A stretch of 64,000 nucleotides of DNA from Agrypnia vestita (lineage: Eukaryota > Arthropoda > Insecta > Trichoptera > Phryganeidae). The notes beneath the pieces are model-generated. The model was not told the DNA's origin, ran no database searches, and saw only the letters and a list, made by a program, of their open reading frames with translations. Position numbers and translations under genes: made by a program. The stretch spans positions 98,773 to 162,772 of the forward strand of contig JADDOH010001585.1 in NCBI GenBank assembly GCA_016648135.1. The letters are read 5' to 3'. Below are positions 44,891-56,445 of this stretch, piece after piece (position 1 is the stretch's first letter; each line of letters opens with the position of its first letter).

Positions 44891-45474
44891 TATATATAGA
44901 TTATTGAAAGTAACTACTGGTCAATAAAAAGGATGAATAAACATTAAAATGAATTACAGGTATCATTACCAGCTGTGTTAAATATTTTCGGTTGCCTAAA
45001 TGTATGAAAATATTTGATAAATATGAAATTAATTAGATAAATAATTAGAGAAATAGAAAGACTCAAAAAAAGGAAATTTTTTAAATATTACAGTAAATAT
45101 TATTATTTGATTCATTTAAAATTATTTGTGTTAAATACCGCAGGACTTGGTTGTAAAATGCAATGAAACAGTAAAAATGTATTTTTTTTGTAAAATGCAA
45201 TTGTACGGTAAGAACATATTATTATTGTAAAATGAAATTTTACACTAAAAATGTATTTTTATTGAAAAATAAAATATATTTTTAAAGGATTTCATGACTT
45301 TCGGTCTATCTGTGTATCTTCCATGGACGATTTTAAGAAACGAAACAATTTGATTACATTATGAGCTGTACGCAGTAGCCGAGGAATATAAATACGAAAA
45401 ATAAGCTACAACAACTCGCCAAGTGTAATTGATTTTCCCTACAAACGAGTATTAGTAACAAATTTTCCATAATA

Positions 45475-46526
45475 CACAGAGAAAGCCAAAAAATGTATAC
45501 ACACTTCAATAAAAGAAAAACACTTTTTTTGAGGTTATGATATTAAATTTAAATATGGTCCTTGTATTCCCTTAAGGGTCACTCATAGATAAGATTCAAA
45601 CCTACAAAATCAGAAAAATTGTGAAGGAAACATTTCAATTTGAAGGGTAACATTAAAATTTTCTATCGCTCCTCGAATGATAACAGTTTTGGGGGTCTCG
45701 TCTGTCTCGTGTGACGCAAGTATTCGTGAGCTACACGAAGTCTCCTGAGGTCAACGTTATACTGAACACCGTTACGGTAATGAACATGTTTCCATTTTTT
45801 AAAGTTTTATTATAAAAATTTAAGTAAAATGAAACGAAAATGTGAAAGAATCATTAAAATGATGAAAAAGTCACGGGACTTTAAATTTGTGCCTCAAAAA
45901 TAATTTACTTTCATGCGACAGTTCAGGGTGTGACGTCACTTGACCTAGACGACGCCGATCTTGTTCGCTTAGTACTGCGTCACAGTCACAGGCGAGGCGA
46001 GGCCACTGTCGATCCGCGCTATTTATTTCTCAGTCACATGTTGACAGTTTTTTTTTTACTTTTTATTAGTATTAATTTATATTTTTATTCCATTAAGTAA
46101 AATAAACTACTAATAACATCTTGAAACTTCTTTATTACATTCAATTTTTTGTGTTTTAGGTCACCGAGGATTACTTTTTTGCTATGTTTCCTTTAAAATC
46201 TCGAATTCAGTTCATTACAAATTAGTAATCTTTGATGACTGTATTCAATTTATTTATGGATATTTCTGACTGCTTCTATACTCCACATATTTTATATGTC
46301 CACAATCGTTTTGATATTTATCAAATCAATGAAAACACAATATCAAAATAATTTTAATATGTAAATTGTGTAAGCTGTGTTCCTGATTTTTATCTAGAGT
46401 ACTTCTTCTAAACTAAATGCAGTAATTCTCCTGTAAAGTATTTACTAAAGTAAATCCTTGCATAATACGTGCGGGAAATTTAATTAACAACCGTTAAAGT
46501 GTGTGTACATCTTTTGGCCACCTCTG
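45475..46526. mobile_element. Candidate non-autonomous Tc1-like element, about 1.05 kb
   Basis: The left end CAGAGAAAGCCAAAAAATGT plus ATACACACTT is the imperfect inverse of the right end, read on the minus strand as CAGAGGTGGCCAAAAGATGT plus ACACACACTT. Both sides are bordered by TA. The interior has no transposase. It contains a CpG-richer patch with TGTGACGTCACTTGACC at about 45930 and a nested copy of the CAGTCACCGAGGAT repeat (46155-46275). The long distance and mismatched ends leave chance pairing possible. Confidence 0.4.
46155..46275 (+). repeat. Dispersed repeat 'CAGTCACCGAGGAT family', copy 3
   Basis: GGTCACCGAGGATTACTTTT, then CTTTAAAATCTCGAATTCAG and ATCTTTGATGACTGTATTCA. Order and inverted internal pieces match the copy at 50871-51045. 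Confidence 0.55.
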
Positions 46527-46723
46527 TACTTGTATCGTCCACTGTCATACTCGGGGCACGTTGGCCAACTGGAGATATCGTAGGAATCTGAATGGATTGA
46601 TCGGAGTCGACCAACCGCGCGACGTTGAAAGATGTAGCTTTCTGGCTGAGGCATAAAAGCTTTCAGAACTGTATATGGCGAATGTTAATACCTCGTTATT
46701 TTTTATAGTAAATTTTTGATATA

Positions 46724-47582
46724 TCGTCGGCCTCTTTGCAACCCCACGCGAGCCAAGTTTGTCAAATTTTTCATGGGAGAGATGAATCTAAATATTTGTT
46801 TTTCGTTTATAATGATTAGAACTATAATGATGCTAACGCATCATCTTCAGTAATGTTACTAACACTAAAATTAAGACTAAAGGATGGCGTGAGGAGTGGG
46901 GTGGAGTTAAGAGTCCGATGGGTATGTGGGCATGGTCATTAGGCGCAGAAGTAGGGACGTGATAGATGGAGTTTGAATATTGATTACATTTTTGTTACTA
47001 TTAATCACTAAGTTACGATAATTATTACAATTGCTAATCAACAGTAACAAAAACTATCTATTATGTCCCCTCTTCTGCGCCAAGTGACCACGCCTACATG
47101 CGCACAGGACTCTAATTTTCACACCACTCCTCACACCTTCGTTGTCTTAAATTTAGTATTAGTAACATAAGCATCAAATCGTTATAAAATAATTGTGAAA
47201 TTTAACAAATTTATCATTTTTTAATATTTTTTTTAAAGTCCTTTCACAAAGTAACACGAGAAAATAAAATATGGAAAAAAAATTTTTTCATTATTTTCAA
47301 ACTGTAGCAAATTCTCGTTTTCATCGGTGAATCCAAATTTGTATTCGATACCTCCACTTCTAATACAAACAGACAGAACTAACGAAGTGAGATTAACTTA
47401 CATGGAATTATAATTATGTTTCAAATTGAATAAGATACGTGTTACGAAAAAATACGTTTTTATAGTTTTTCTAGCTGCACAGATTTAGAAGGGCGATTTA
47501 TTGAGGTCCAGGAAATTATAATTTAAAATAAAAAACGGTTTGAAAAAATCTGTCTCACGTGGGGTTGGAAATAGTCCGACGA
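46724..47582. mobile_element. TA-flanked MITE-like element, 859 bp, outer member of a nest
   Basis: The ends TCGTCGGCCTCTTTGCAACC (46724) and, inverted, TCGTCGGACTATTTCCAACC (47582) continue as CCACGCGAG and CCACGTGAG. The terminal inverted repeat is about 29 bp with few mismatches. Both ends abut TA (46722-46723 and 47583-47584). No ORF. A second, independent inverted-repeat element lies inside it. Confidence 0.75.
46831..47190. mobile_element. Inner foldback element nested in the 46724-47582 element
   Basis: The left half (46855-46975) and right half (47045-47170) are long inverted copies. They share GTTACTAA-ACTAAA-TTAAGAC, GTGAGGAGTGG, AGAGTCC, TGTGGGCATGGTCA (TGTAGGCGTGGTCA) and GGCGCAGAAG with GGGAC. 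Arms run about 150-170 bp at roughly 75-80% similarity by eye. The centre is itself partly palindromic (TTTTTGTTACT / AGTAACAAAAA). Confidence 0.75.
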
Positions 47583-48879
47583 TATTGTCTTCGAGGTTAA
47601 AGAAAGCGAGTCAGGCATATCCGTTGAGGCATTTTTCTGTCTTATGTCTATTGATTGAAGTGTCTGCGCGCTCAAAGGAAGTTTGAGAATGTGTTTTAGA
47701 CTCCTATCCTGATTTTTACGAAAAGCCGAAAGTTTTGTTAGAGTAAAATCGTGTTCTAGCTACTGTCCCACAATTTCATAGAAGAAGACAAAATTCTATT
47801 TATTTTTAATTCAAAAATCAATATTGAAATTTGTTCAATGATCGCAAAATGATATTAAATGTCAATATTTTACTTAGGCTCATAAGCTATAAGTAGATAA
47901 TATTATGAGTTAGACATTAAAAAATTGTACAAACTTAGCCTAAAGGTTTTTAAGATATTTTGTCCACCACAGACCCAGGGTGGTTCTACGAGCAAAGCTC
48001 CCGTATCGGCCCTACAATTTCGCCATCCAGATTGACATTAAACCAGTCTGAAAAATTGAGTTTCGAAAATCATGAAATTAATTTAAAAATAATGATTATA
48101 AATAGTTTTAACACAAATTATTTAAAAAATTCAAGATATAAGATAGGTAGGGACAACAAAAACGAAAATATATTTTTTTTTTAAATATCAAGTGATGTGA
48201 CCCCTTAAAAAGTACCATAGTATTTTTTCGTTATTACAGTGGACAAGGGGACGACATGTCGGCGAATAATAACAAGCCGACGGTTTCTATAGGACAGGCA
48301 GCATGTACTCAACACGGTGGATTGTAAAGACGATCATTCGTGGACTAAAGAACGTCTACTATATTTGAAAACAAGCTTTACATGTTAAATATTCTTCTTC
48401 TCGTAATGTATTATGTTGGGTGCAGCGATGTATCGAAGATTTGTTATCCACTTTGAATGCGCACTGTATACGTGGTTGCCGTTTTCTTCTCTTTCTCCGT
48501 CTCCCGGTCTTTTCATCTTACAAAAGAGGCAGTTCTCAGAGATGTAAGAGATGAGATAAATGATAATATAGTTTAAGCCTTTCAGAGCCGACAAATTTTC
48601 CTAGCCACGCAAAAATATGTTCAGTCACCATACAAAAGTAACATTTTAACAATGTTTTTCCCGTGAAAGTGTACGACTACTCGGGGTACGTTGGGTTGAT
48701 TCACACATGTGTAAGGACGTGATCGTAACACAATAACGAGACGCGGAACTGAACACACCTGTGTATTTATACGTATGTACAACATATCTCTATAATATTT
48801 CACCATCTATAATATCATGTCAGAAAAATTGAGCTATTGCATACCAGATGTCGCTTTACACCCACATTCAATTTTTTTT
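47583..48879. other. Non-coding stretch with small unrecognised ORFs
   Basis: A 74-codon plus-strand ORF (47960-48184) and a 69-codon minus-strand ORF (48385-48594) show no domain. The latter runs into GAAGAAG near 48393, like a LINE tail, but its protein does not match clearly. ACTCGGGGTACGTTGG near 48681 resembles ACTCGGGGCACGTTGG near 46552, hinting at another shared repeat. Confidence 0.35.
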
Positions 48880-49080
48880 TGGATCTCAATCCTAGGATTG
48901 TCTAAACCAAGCACTCGATCTCTTCCCTCTTCTCTGTTACCTGCCAGCCTCTTCATTTCTTGGTAGGTGCTACAGTGCATATCTCCGATATCCTGGTCTA
49001 TATACATAGCTTGATCTCGGGTGACCTCTGCGATTGTTGCCTTCGATATTGTTCTCGACGATGGTAAAAAGCAGTCCTGG
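48880..49080 (-). pseudogene. LINE C-terminal fragment (NRRGHPR...YQEMKRLA)
   Basis: The minus strand reads 'NNRRGHPRSSY', then in frame DIGDMHCSTYQEMKRLAGNR and EEGRDRV. This is the 'RGRPR....Q......YE..K.LA.DR..WR' C-terminus of an RTE-like LINE. It ends near 48880. Confidence 0.7.
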
Positions 49081-49204
49081 GTACACTATGTTACGCCTTA
49101 AAAGCGTAATTTTCAGTATAAAATAACACTTTTAAAGCATACCTTAACATTTAAATCGTCTTATCATTGACTCGGAATTCGGGCCTATACGTGAGTAGAT
49201 ATGG

Positions 49205-49515
49205 TCAGCAACTAAGATGTGTCCCAGAGATTAACTGAAATTAACTGAGAGAGGATTGTTGACAAATATCGAATTCCGAAAGATGTCATACATGGGCCAT
49301 GTGCTGAGAGGGGAAAAATATAATCTTTTACATTTGATAATTATGGGCAAGGTTGAAAGAAAACAGAAAACAGGGGTGTCAGTAAGAAGCAGATCTAATG
49401 ACTCCGTAAAATGAGAGATTGGACCAGGAGCTGGTAAAAGACCTGTGTCGAGTCGCTAGAGATATGGAGGTGTACTTTCAATGTTAGGGGGACCTGACAC
49501 GGTACTAGGAGAAGA
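49205..49515 (+). pseudogene. RTE-like LINE C-terminal fragment with GAAGAAGA tail
   Basis: The plus strand gives 'MSYMGHVLRGEKYN', 'IIMGKVE', then a G-R-R-like remnant, then 'LCRVARDMEVYF' and 'GDLTRY*EKK'. The segment is homologous to 15315-15700 and 29630-29760, in opposite orientation. The nucleotide tail is TAGGAGAAGAAGA. Confidence 0.65.
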
Positions 49516-49689
49516 AGACATGTAAAAAAAAATAAAAACACACTTTTTATAAATAATAACTACAAAAGAGAAAATGTATTTTTTAACATTCAGTGATTAC
49601 AATATATGCCTACGTCAGTTAAATAAAAAGTGTGGGCCGTTTCTTCTTGTTCATTCACGTGAAGAAAAAGTGATACATTGAAAGTAAGA

Positions 49690-49797
49690 TACATGTTTGA
49701 GAAAGTCGTGTAGGTACTGTGTAGGTACGGAAATCGAATCTATAACTCCCTGTATAAGAAGCCAGCAGCATGCCCACCGGGAGGAAGGGTCGCTATC
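49690..49797 (-). repeat. tRNA-like SINE head
   Basis: The minus strand has AGCGACCCTTCCTCCCGGTG with GGCATGCTGC (A box) and GTTATAGATTCGATTTCC (B box). It resembles the head of the 29873-30044 SINE (AGCGACCCTCGTAGCCCAGT), but the body differs. Confidence 0.5.
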
Positions 49798-50870
49798 TTA
49801 TCTTATAGGACATGTAGGTATGCGCATAGGTATTACATACAAATATTGTTTTTAAAAAATCTTCATTTGATCACCAATGTTAATTTTATTCACTTTCAAG
49901 TGATTGCTTTCAGATATAAAAAACTTATTCCAGCTCTTTTTCTCAACATCAAAGAAAACTCAATCGCAAAATTTAATTACGCACGGTGGAATGAAGCTGT
50001 GTGGTAAACTGCCGGGGGATATTAGGGATGAAAAATATATAACAACTTTTAGGGGATACTAAAGAAATATGTGATTCTTTGATAAAAATAAAGATTAATA
50101 ATAATATATATATTATAATATATAAGATATATAATATGATATCTATCTATATATATATGATATATATATCTGGTTTTATATTTATTTTATTTAAGAATAA
50201 AAATAGTTTGATGGAAGTGATGTTTTTGATCAACTATTATTTACAATTAGTTTCCCGTATTATGTAAGCATCTTTTTAAAGCCGCCAGTAACCAGTCACT
50301 TAATCTATTAAATTGTGTATCATTAATAAAATAAAACAAATTATTTTAGATAGAAGCGGCGAGTTTGCGGTTTGGATTGACTTTACAAAGTCCTTAGCTG
50401 TCTTGCCGGAGTCCTGACACGACCACAAGTCCTCCAGCCACACGAGTCCTCGTTGGGGCAGAGTGTCCTCTTACGCTGTCACAATAAAAGATGCATCCGT
50501 AGAGATTAAAGCAGACTTAATGCATTGGAAATGCAAATAAGCACAGAATAATTATATTATAAATAAATGTTGGACATGACACAAATGAGAAAGAGGCGAA
50601 GAGCCAATTCAATATGAAATTACTTAACGCAGGTGTTGATTTCTGTTGAATGTCTTGAAATATAATATAATAGATGTCACCAGACACAGAATCGATTATA
50701 ATTTACAGTTTTGTAATATAAATAGTATATTACTGTGATGCTATGTTGTCACACATTTTAGTGACGGACATTCAATTTTTAATGTCAAATTTACATTAAG
50801 TGATTCATTATTAGTTATATATTAATTATGGGATATACTAGAGAGCAATATCCAAAAAAATGTAAAAAAC
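49798..50870. other. AT-rich non-coding with (TA)-rich run at 50100-50175
   Basis: The TA-rich run creates a 62-codon ORF of repetitive I/Y/M residues, which I do not consider a gene. 50390-50470 is a GC-richer patch without features. Confidence 0.5.
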
Positions 50871-51045
50871 ATTTTGAATGCAGTCACCGAGGATAAATAA
50901 TTTAAAATGTACTGAATTCTAGTTTTTATGTATCTAAACCTTCCATTAATCATATAAACTCATAGGTTATTTTTCCTATAAAATCTCAAATTCAGTACCT
51001 ACATTATAAATTTTGCATTTTTTTTTTGGATGTTGCTGACTTATT
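50871..51045. repeat. Dispersed repeat 'CAGTCACCGAGGAT family', copy 4, foldback-like
   Basis: AATGCAGTCACCGAGGATAA, then AAAATGTACTGAATTCTAG, and in inverted order CAAATTCAGTACCTACATT and a TTTTGCATT end. The inverse pair ACTGAATT / AATTCAGT flanks the centre, so the family is probably a MITE with inverted arms. Confidence 0.6.
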
Positions 51046-51479
51046 TATTTATCCACATTTAGTATAACAAAAAAATGTTTTTGTAAATCAATTTTAAATA
51101 CAAAAAATCAAATGTATTATTCGAAATCATACTCATTCCGGAAACGGAATAACGTTTTTATTTTATTTAATAAAACAAAAAAGAACATTAATAAAACGAA
51201 ATGAGGACGGCTGTCGGATTCAAGTCACGGTTAAGGATGGACATTCAAAATTGTACCGGTGATCATTATACTTATGATGAACCCATAAATTATTCAAATT
51301 CGAATCATAAATACATGTGTACGAGAAATAAAAAGTATTTAATATCGCATACATCAATAGTGACGTGTAAAAAGAATTTTAGTAAGTATGCGCATTTGTA
51401 CTGTAGAATATGGAAGAAGAAAAATGCTGCTTCAGGTTTATTTATTTTAGGTGCATGTGTGAAAAATCTGTGTGGAAAA

Positions 51480-51700
51480 TGAACATGCTGGATGAAGGTA
51501 GGAGGTAGACTAAAGAAAAGAGATGGTTAGGTCACGTAGAGCGTGTGGTGAGTAGAGGAGGGTAAAAAATTAAATGGGGACAGAAAGACCTGGCATGATC
51601 AGATAAACCAGATATTGTAAGTTGATCCTGTTTAAAACTTCAATGATCGAAAATCAACTTTAAAAGATAACTGTAAAAAAGTTGCTTTGCAAAAAGTTTT
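51480..51700 (+). pseudogene. LINE C-terminal fragment (RWLGHVERV...DQINQ)
   Basis: The plus strand gives 'KKRWLGHVERVV', then a degenerate stretch, then 'KTWHDQINQIL' and 'DPV*NF'. Same segment as 2775-3065 and 22680-22880. The 93-codon ORF just upstream (51201-51482) has no recognised domain and may be an internal LINE piece. Confidence 0.6.
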
Positions 51701-51959
51701 TGGTTATTTATAATATTATATTTTATTTGCATTTAATATATGTCTTATTTCTGAAATTTCTTATATTTCTTACTATAATTCTATGTCATTGTATCTTAAA
51801 TTCAAAAGTTCTCTTGTATTTATGAATTTAAATATTTTATTTCGCATTTTTAATTATTTTGCACTGAATTGCTAAAAGTAATGCGCAATTGCTTTAATAA
51901 CAGAAAAATAACATCGTCGTAATATTATTTATATCAATAAACGAAAACATTTATACGAA

Positions 51960-52090
51960 TAACCCAAAAACAAAGTTATTTATATGAGAAACATGTATAA
52001 AAGTCTTATTTTTGATGGCCCAGAGCTTACAATCTGTTTTTGTTGGTTTAAGTGATATATTAAGTGACTTTTAAGGTATATATGATATTC
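51960..52090 (+). repeat. Dispersed repeat 'GGCTTAAGTGATCAC family', copy 4
   Basis: TTATATGAGAAACATGTATA, AAGTC, TGATGGCCCAGAGCTTACAA and TGTTGGTTTAAGTGATATAT. Order matches 44640 and 59560. Confidence 0.55.
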
Positions 52091-52679
52091 TTTCGAATAT
52101 TGAACATTCATAAGAAAACGCCTGGAAGTCAATATCTTAAATTTTTCCTTTATATATTTTTTAATGTGTTTTGAATTATCAACCTTTTTCCTGAGTTAAT
52201 GTTCACTTTAACAGGACAAAATGTATATTAAAAATTATATAGGAGTTGAATCACTTTGTTTTTTATTAATTCAACTCACAATTTAAATTTTACACGTTGT
52301 TTCCTGAAAGAACTAAAAACACGTTGATAATTGAATAAATAGTGGTTATATGCTTACTGCTTTATTGCCTCTATCAATTATGTATTACTTTTTCAATAGC
52401 AGAAAAATAACTTTGTATCTTACCACAGAGTGATTTTGCTGCTATTAAAAAAGTAATGAATAATTGATAAAGGCAATAAACAGCGGATAGGTAAAGACAA
52501 TAAATAGTAGGTAGTCAGTTTGCAGGATACAGAACCGGCAGTAAAAAATCTTTTTATTGTTCGGCTGTACGAAGGTGCAGCATTAAGTGGCCAGAGGTCG
52601 AGCAACCTTACCGGTCTCATGTCGGTTGCCAATAAATAATGAAAAATCATTGACCCCCGGCACGTAGTGTGAGTATATA
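52091..52679. other. AT-rich non-coding, nothing recognised
   Basis: No convincing ORF. A 76-codon minus-strand ORF (52420-52650) has no motif. Confidence 0.45.
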
Positions 52680-52870
52680 TGTAATATATAATTAGGTCCC
52701 TACCTGACTCACCGCGGAGGGAGCCGCTGTCCGGGTCACCTTCACATCTCCGGGGTACAATGGTAATTCCTATAATTACCCCGCGCCGGAGGACCTAACC
52801 TTTCACGGGCGATTCTCAAACTTTGGGCGGCTCGGAGCGAGGGCTAGAGGTGTCGAGGATTAGTTAGCTC
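52680..52870. other. CpG-rich unique block
   Basis: For example ACTCACCGCGGAGGGAGCCG, CCGGGGTACAATGGTAATTC and ACCCCGCGCCGGAGGACC. It includes the short palindrome GGTAATTCCTATAATTACC. No repeat copy and no ORF. Possibly regulatory. The following DNA to 53299 is AT-rich with nothing recognised. Confidence 0.3.
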
Positions 52871-53299
52871 CGTTGAGAATACCGTGCCCTGCTGTTCTGT
52901 CGTGAGAGACAAGTCCGCAGATCATAAATAAATGTTTTAAATGTATTTTTGATGTACAACTAGGCGACCGCGTACCTTGGAGTGAAGAGTAAACAAATTG
53001 AGAGTGAATGCAATGCAGTTGAGAGAATAAATAAAGGATTACTGAGATGGTTAAAGCGAGGAGACAATAATAAAGAAAATAGGTATATGAGGTAAGTATT
53101 GAAGATAACAAAAACAAAAGGCGCCTGAAATAACGTAAATAGAACAGAATAAAAATATGTAGAAGTATCAATACCAGCTGCAAGAGCTATGTATACTAAC
53201 TAGTTCATGAGAAAAGACAATAGATGGTTTTGAGTTCTTTTAATGTGGAAACATTTGTGCGTCTCGTTGTCTTATAATGAGTAATGAGTTACACCTTAT

Positions 53300-53808
53300 T
53301 ACGAGTACTGAGTAAGCAGTGGATGCTTTCGAAAGGAAAATTTTGAGGCGCATCTTTGGACCGCTTCTAGAAAATGCACTTTGGTGCAAACGTTACAATA
53401 ATGAGCGATGTACTCTGTTTATGGAGCTAAGAGTTCTTTTTATTCGTCTTCTATCCTGGCGTTTCACCCCTAAGGGGTGTTCTTGCCACAAAACAAGTGT
53501 GTTTCTTCGTTGGCAATGGGTGTGAGCTGAAAGTTACAACATTTATAAAACTGGAAAGACGTCCGTGGCTGGGTTACGTAAAGGAGAGAATGACCAAATA
53601 ACAAGCACCGAAGTTGTTCGTGCTGAATTCAAGATCGATGAGGTGAAAGAGCTTTGGAAGGCTAAAATTAAGATGGAGCGTTAACGTCCTAAAATACATA
53701 CATGCCTTAGAGATTCTGAACTGGAGAGAGCTGGCGCAGAACCGACACGAGTGAAGGAAGTCTTTTGAGGAGGCCAAGACCCACCAAGGGTTGTAGAGTA
53801 AGTAAAAC
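53300..53808 (+). pseudogene. RTE-like LINE 3' end (ERKILRRIFGP ... EEAKTHQGL)
   Basis: An ORF from 53319 reads MDAFERKILRRIFGPLLEN, then 'W..RYNNE'. This is the standard 'FERKILRRIFGP....W..R.N.EL' block after the RT domain. Frameshifted continuations give 'LSWRFT' (LRWLGH-like), 'RPWLGYVKE' and, at the end, ELAQNRHEWRKSFEEAKTHQGL-like coding. The tail AGTAAGTAA matches the family at 32935-33110. Dead copy, 5'-truncated. Confidence 0.75.
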
Positions 53809-53811
53809 ACA

Positions 53812-55110
53812 AATTAGTTTTACAACCGTGAACTAAAGAATTGTTCATATAATGACTTCGCCAAAGCCTTTGATACAGTCAACCAAGATGTCTTATTGAA
53901 AAGGTTGTATGAGATTGGTTTCTCGGATGGTATGCTAAAATTAATGTCGAGCTACCTCCAAAATAGGAACCAATACGTCTCCTACGGCCTATTCGCGTCA
54001 GAGTGCTTCTTTACCTTCTCGGGTGTCCCACAAGGATCTAACCTGGGTCCATTGTTGTTTTCGATTTTTATTAATAATATAAAAAATGTAATCTTAAACT
54101 CGCGCTTTCTGTTATTTGCGGATGACTTAAAGCTTTTCTTAAAGGTATCAACTTTGGACGATTTTCGTCTTCTCCAAGCAGATATATCAAATATATGTGA
54201 ATGGGGAAGACGAAATAAACTGTTGTTTAATGTTTCCAAGTGTTCGGTTACATCCTTCACTAGGGCCCAAAAAACTCTATTTTTTCGCTACAAAATGAAC
54301 GATCAAAATCTGACAAGAACATCAAATGTTAAAGATCTAGGTGTTAGATTTGTAAGCAACCTAACATTTCACGATCACATAGAGACGATCAGTTGTAATA
54401 CTTTGAGAATGTTAGGATTTGTTCTGCGTACTGCCAGGGTTTTCGAGAATACCCGCGTACTCAGAACTCTTTACAACTCCTTGGTGCGGAGTAGACTCGA
54501 GAGTGGCTCGATGATCTGGGGGCCACATGAGGGCAAGTACTCTCTTATGGTGGAGAAAGTCCAAAAGAAGTTTCTGAGATATCTCTACATGAGAGAGTAC
54601 GGGCACTATCCTTGGCTTTACCCAACCGAGTTTCTTCAGGGTATGCTTGGCTACAATAGTTTAGAGACTAGAAGGAATGTGTATTTGATTACACATTTTT
54701 ATCGATTGTTGCGCGGTATGATCGATAATCCTGAAATTATGCAGAGCATTGGTTTGTATGTTCCTGATAATTACACTAGACATCGTCAGCATAGATTGTT
54801 TCACATTCCAATATACAGGACCAACCTGCCGATGGTTATGCCTGTTGGAAGAGCCACAGCTATGCTGAACAAAATCGCTTTGGGTATTGATATATTCCAT
54901 GTGTCTGAGGGGGTTTTCCGAAGCGGGATTCTCCCACACATTTGACCAGATTTTATGTTATTTTTAATTTATTAAATATTTTCATTTTTGATATATACTT
55001 CCTAATATGTATGCCTTAAACATTTTGTTTGTCATGTACATATTATCATGAAATAAATTGAATTGAAATTGAAAATTGAATTGAAATTGAAAAAAAAAAT
55101 ACGTTGTTAG
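53812..55110 (+). pseudogene. Jockey-like LINE, 5'-truncated, reverse transcriptase C-terminal half
   Basis: Open frame from about 53826 to 54945. It starts with FAKAFDTV (RT motif before the catalytic site), followed from 53896 by a 349-codon frame with VPQGSNLGPLLFSIFINNI and the catalytic box FADDLKLF (the F-A-D-D form of Y-A-D-D). It continues with WGRRNKLLFNVSKC and 'KDLGVRFVSNLTFHDHI', then the C-terminal thumb and tail (FLRYLYMREYGHYPWLYPTE). The frame is uninterrupted to the stop. The endonuclease, ORF1 and N-terminal RT are missing, so it cannot act on its own. The tail is AAATAAATTGAATTGAAATT with repeated TTGAA units and a short A-run (55052-55100). It inserted directly after the RTE-like tail ending at 53808. 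Confidence 0.85.
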
Positions 55111-56379
55111 ACTGAGAGAATAATATAATCAAACACAGATTATCATAATGTTGTTTTTGTATCACTGGAAATGTAGGTATAATTACAAAAGCCAACGAAC
55201 ATGATCCTATAAACAAATCGGAACTAATTACCTCAATTCTAATGAACGATAACCAGACAAGACGTTTTGTGCGATAACAATTAACTTGTTATTACCTGTG
55301 GGTCAAACTTGACCAAAAGGCCGTTAGAGTAAAAAAGATCATACGCACAATAACATAAGTTTTAAAAAAAGATTAATTTGAAAATAAGCTTAAGACAGCA
55401 GACAGCGATTACTGAAAAGTCACAAAATATCAATATTTAAAAACCGTTATTTTTTGAGAAAATTTCTCATTCATCCCAAAATGGGTCAAAATTGACCCGA
55501 GGACCTTAAGAAGGTTAAATGCCCGAGTTTGGTTGTTTTTGATATACCGTAGTATTTCCATATCTTAAAAATAAAATGTAAATTTACAAATTTATGTACT
55601 AACTGCATTCATTTACCACTTTATTAATTTATTTATTAGATGAATGGTTGCTTCTGAGTTTGAGAAACAAACAACCATCGGAGTCCGTATTTCAAAATGA
55701 AAACAGCATTATTTAGAAGATTTTTAATTCTCTGGGTCACTGCCTGAGGCGCGCGTGACTGCCGGGCCACAATTACACGCTTCTAAGTGATTCTAAGTCA
55801 CAGTTTTTTTCCCTATCTTTTTCACCTCGAATACTCCCAGACAGACCTTAAGCGATTTGGGTAATAATTATTGCAGCAGCCTGCATTCGTGGTCCATGAA
55901 TGAATTTTTGATGTTGTTTGAAGCGCGTTAATCAATTTCATTACGTTAGAATGAGAGCTGAAAGATCCAATATACGTGCGTAGGAAATATATTACAGAAA
56001 AATCTATTAAATTATTGAATTTAGCGAAACAAGTTAATCGAAAACTGTGTAAAAATAGATATTGCAAATAGTGATGTGAAGTTATAAAAAAACAGATGAT
56101 TGAATAAGAAGTATTACATATATTATAATAATAATAAGAATATATAAGAAATATTTAATATTATATTCGAATATAAGAAATATTATAAATACATGAAAAA
56201 TCTATCATTACCAGTGGCGTGCAGTAGGAATTAACTTGTATTGGTAATGTTGTGAGCGACTATATATTATATTTAAAAAATATGTATAAGTACGCATTTA
56301 TATAGGTATATATATATATACATATATATTGTAATATTAACTGTTTATAATGAACTATTCTGAGTAGTTTTAATCCATA
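55111..56379. other. AT-rich non-coding, little recognised
   Basis: GCCTGAGGCGCGCGTGACTG near 55742 is a short GC-rich spot. CCAGTGGCGTGCAGTAGG at 56211 may begin a dispersed repeat also seen at 18000. (TA)n at about 56307-56330. No gene. Confidence 0.4.
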
Positions 56380-56442
56380 AAAATAACTGCACTATAAAAT
56401 AAACTATTGTAAACAAGGATTTTAAAAATAAATAAATATTTT
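56380..56442 (+). repeat. Retrotransposon 3' tail fragment with (AAAT)-like run
   Basis: TTGTAAACAAGGATTTTAAA plus AATAAATAAATA matches the tail at 29385-29446. The MITE at 56446 sits at its 3' edge. Confidence 0.5.
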
Positions 56443-56445
56443 ATA

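Noticed and set aside
48385..48594. LINE C-terminal fragment on the minus strand
   Set aside because: A GAAGAAG-like tail is present, but the translated residues do not match the LINE motifs well enough to call.
50079..50267. 62-codon ORF rich in I, Y and M
   Set aside because: Produced by a (TA)-rich low-complexity run.
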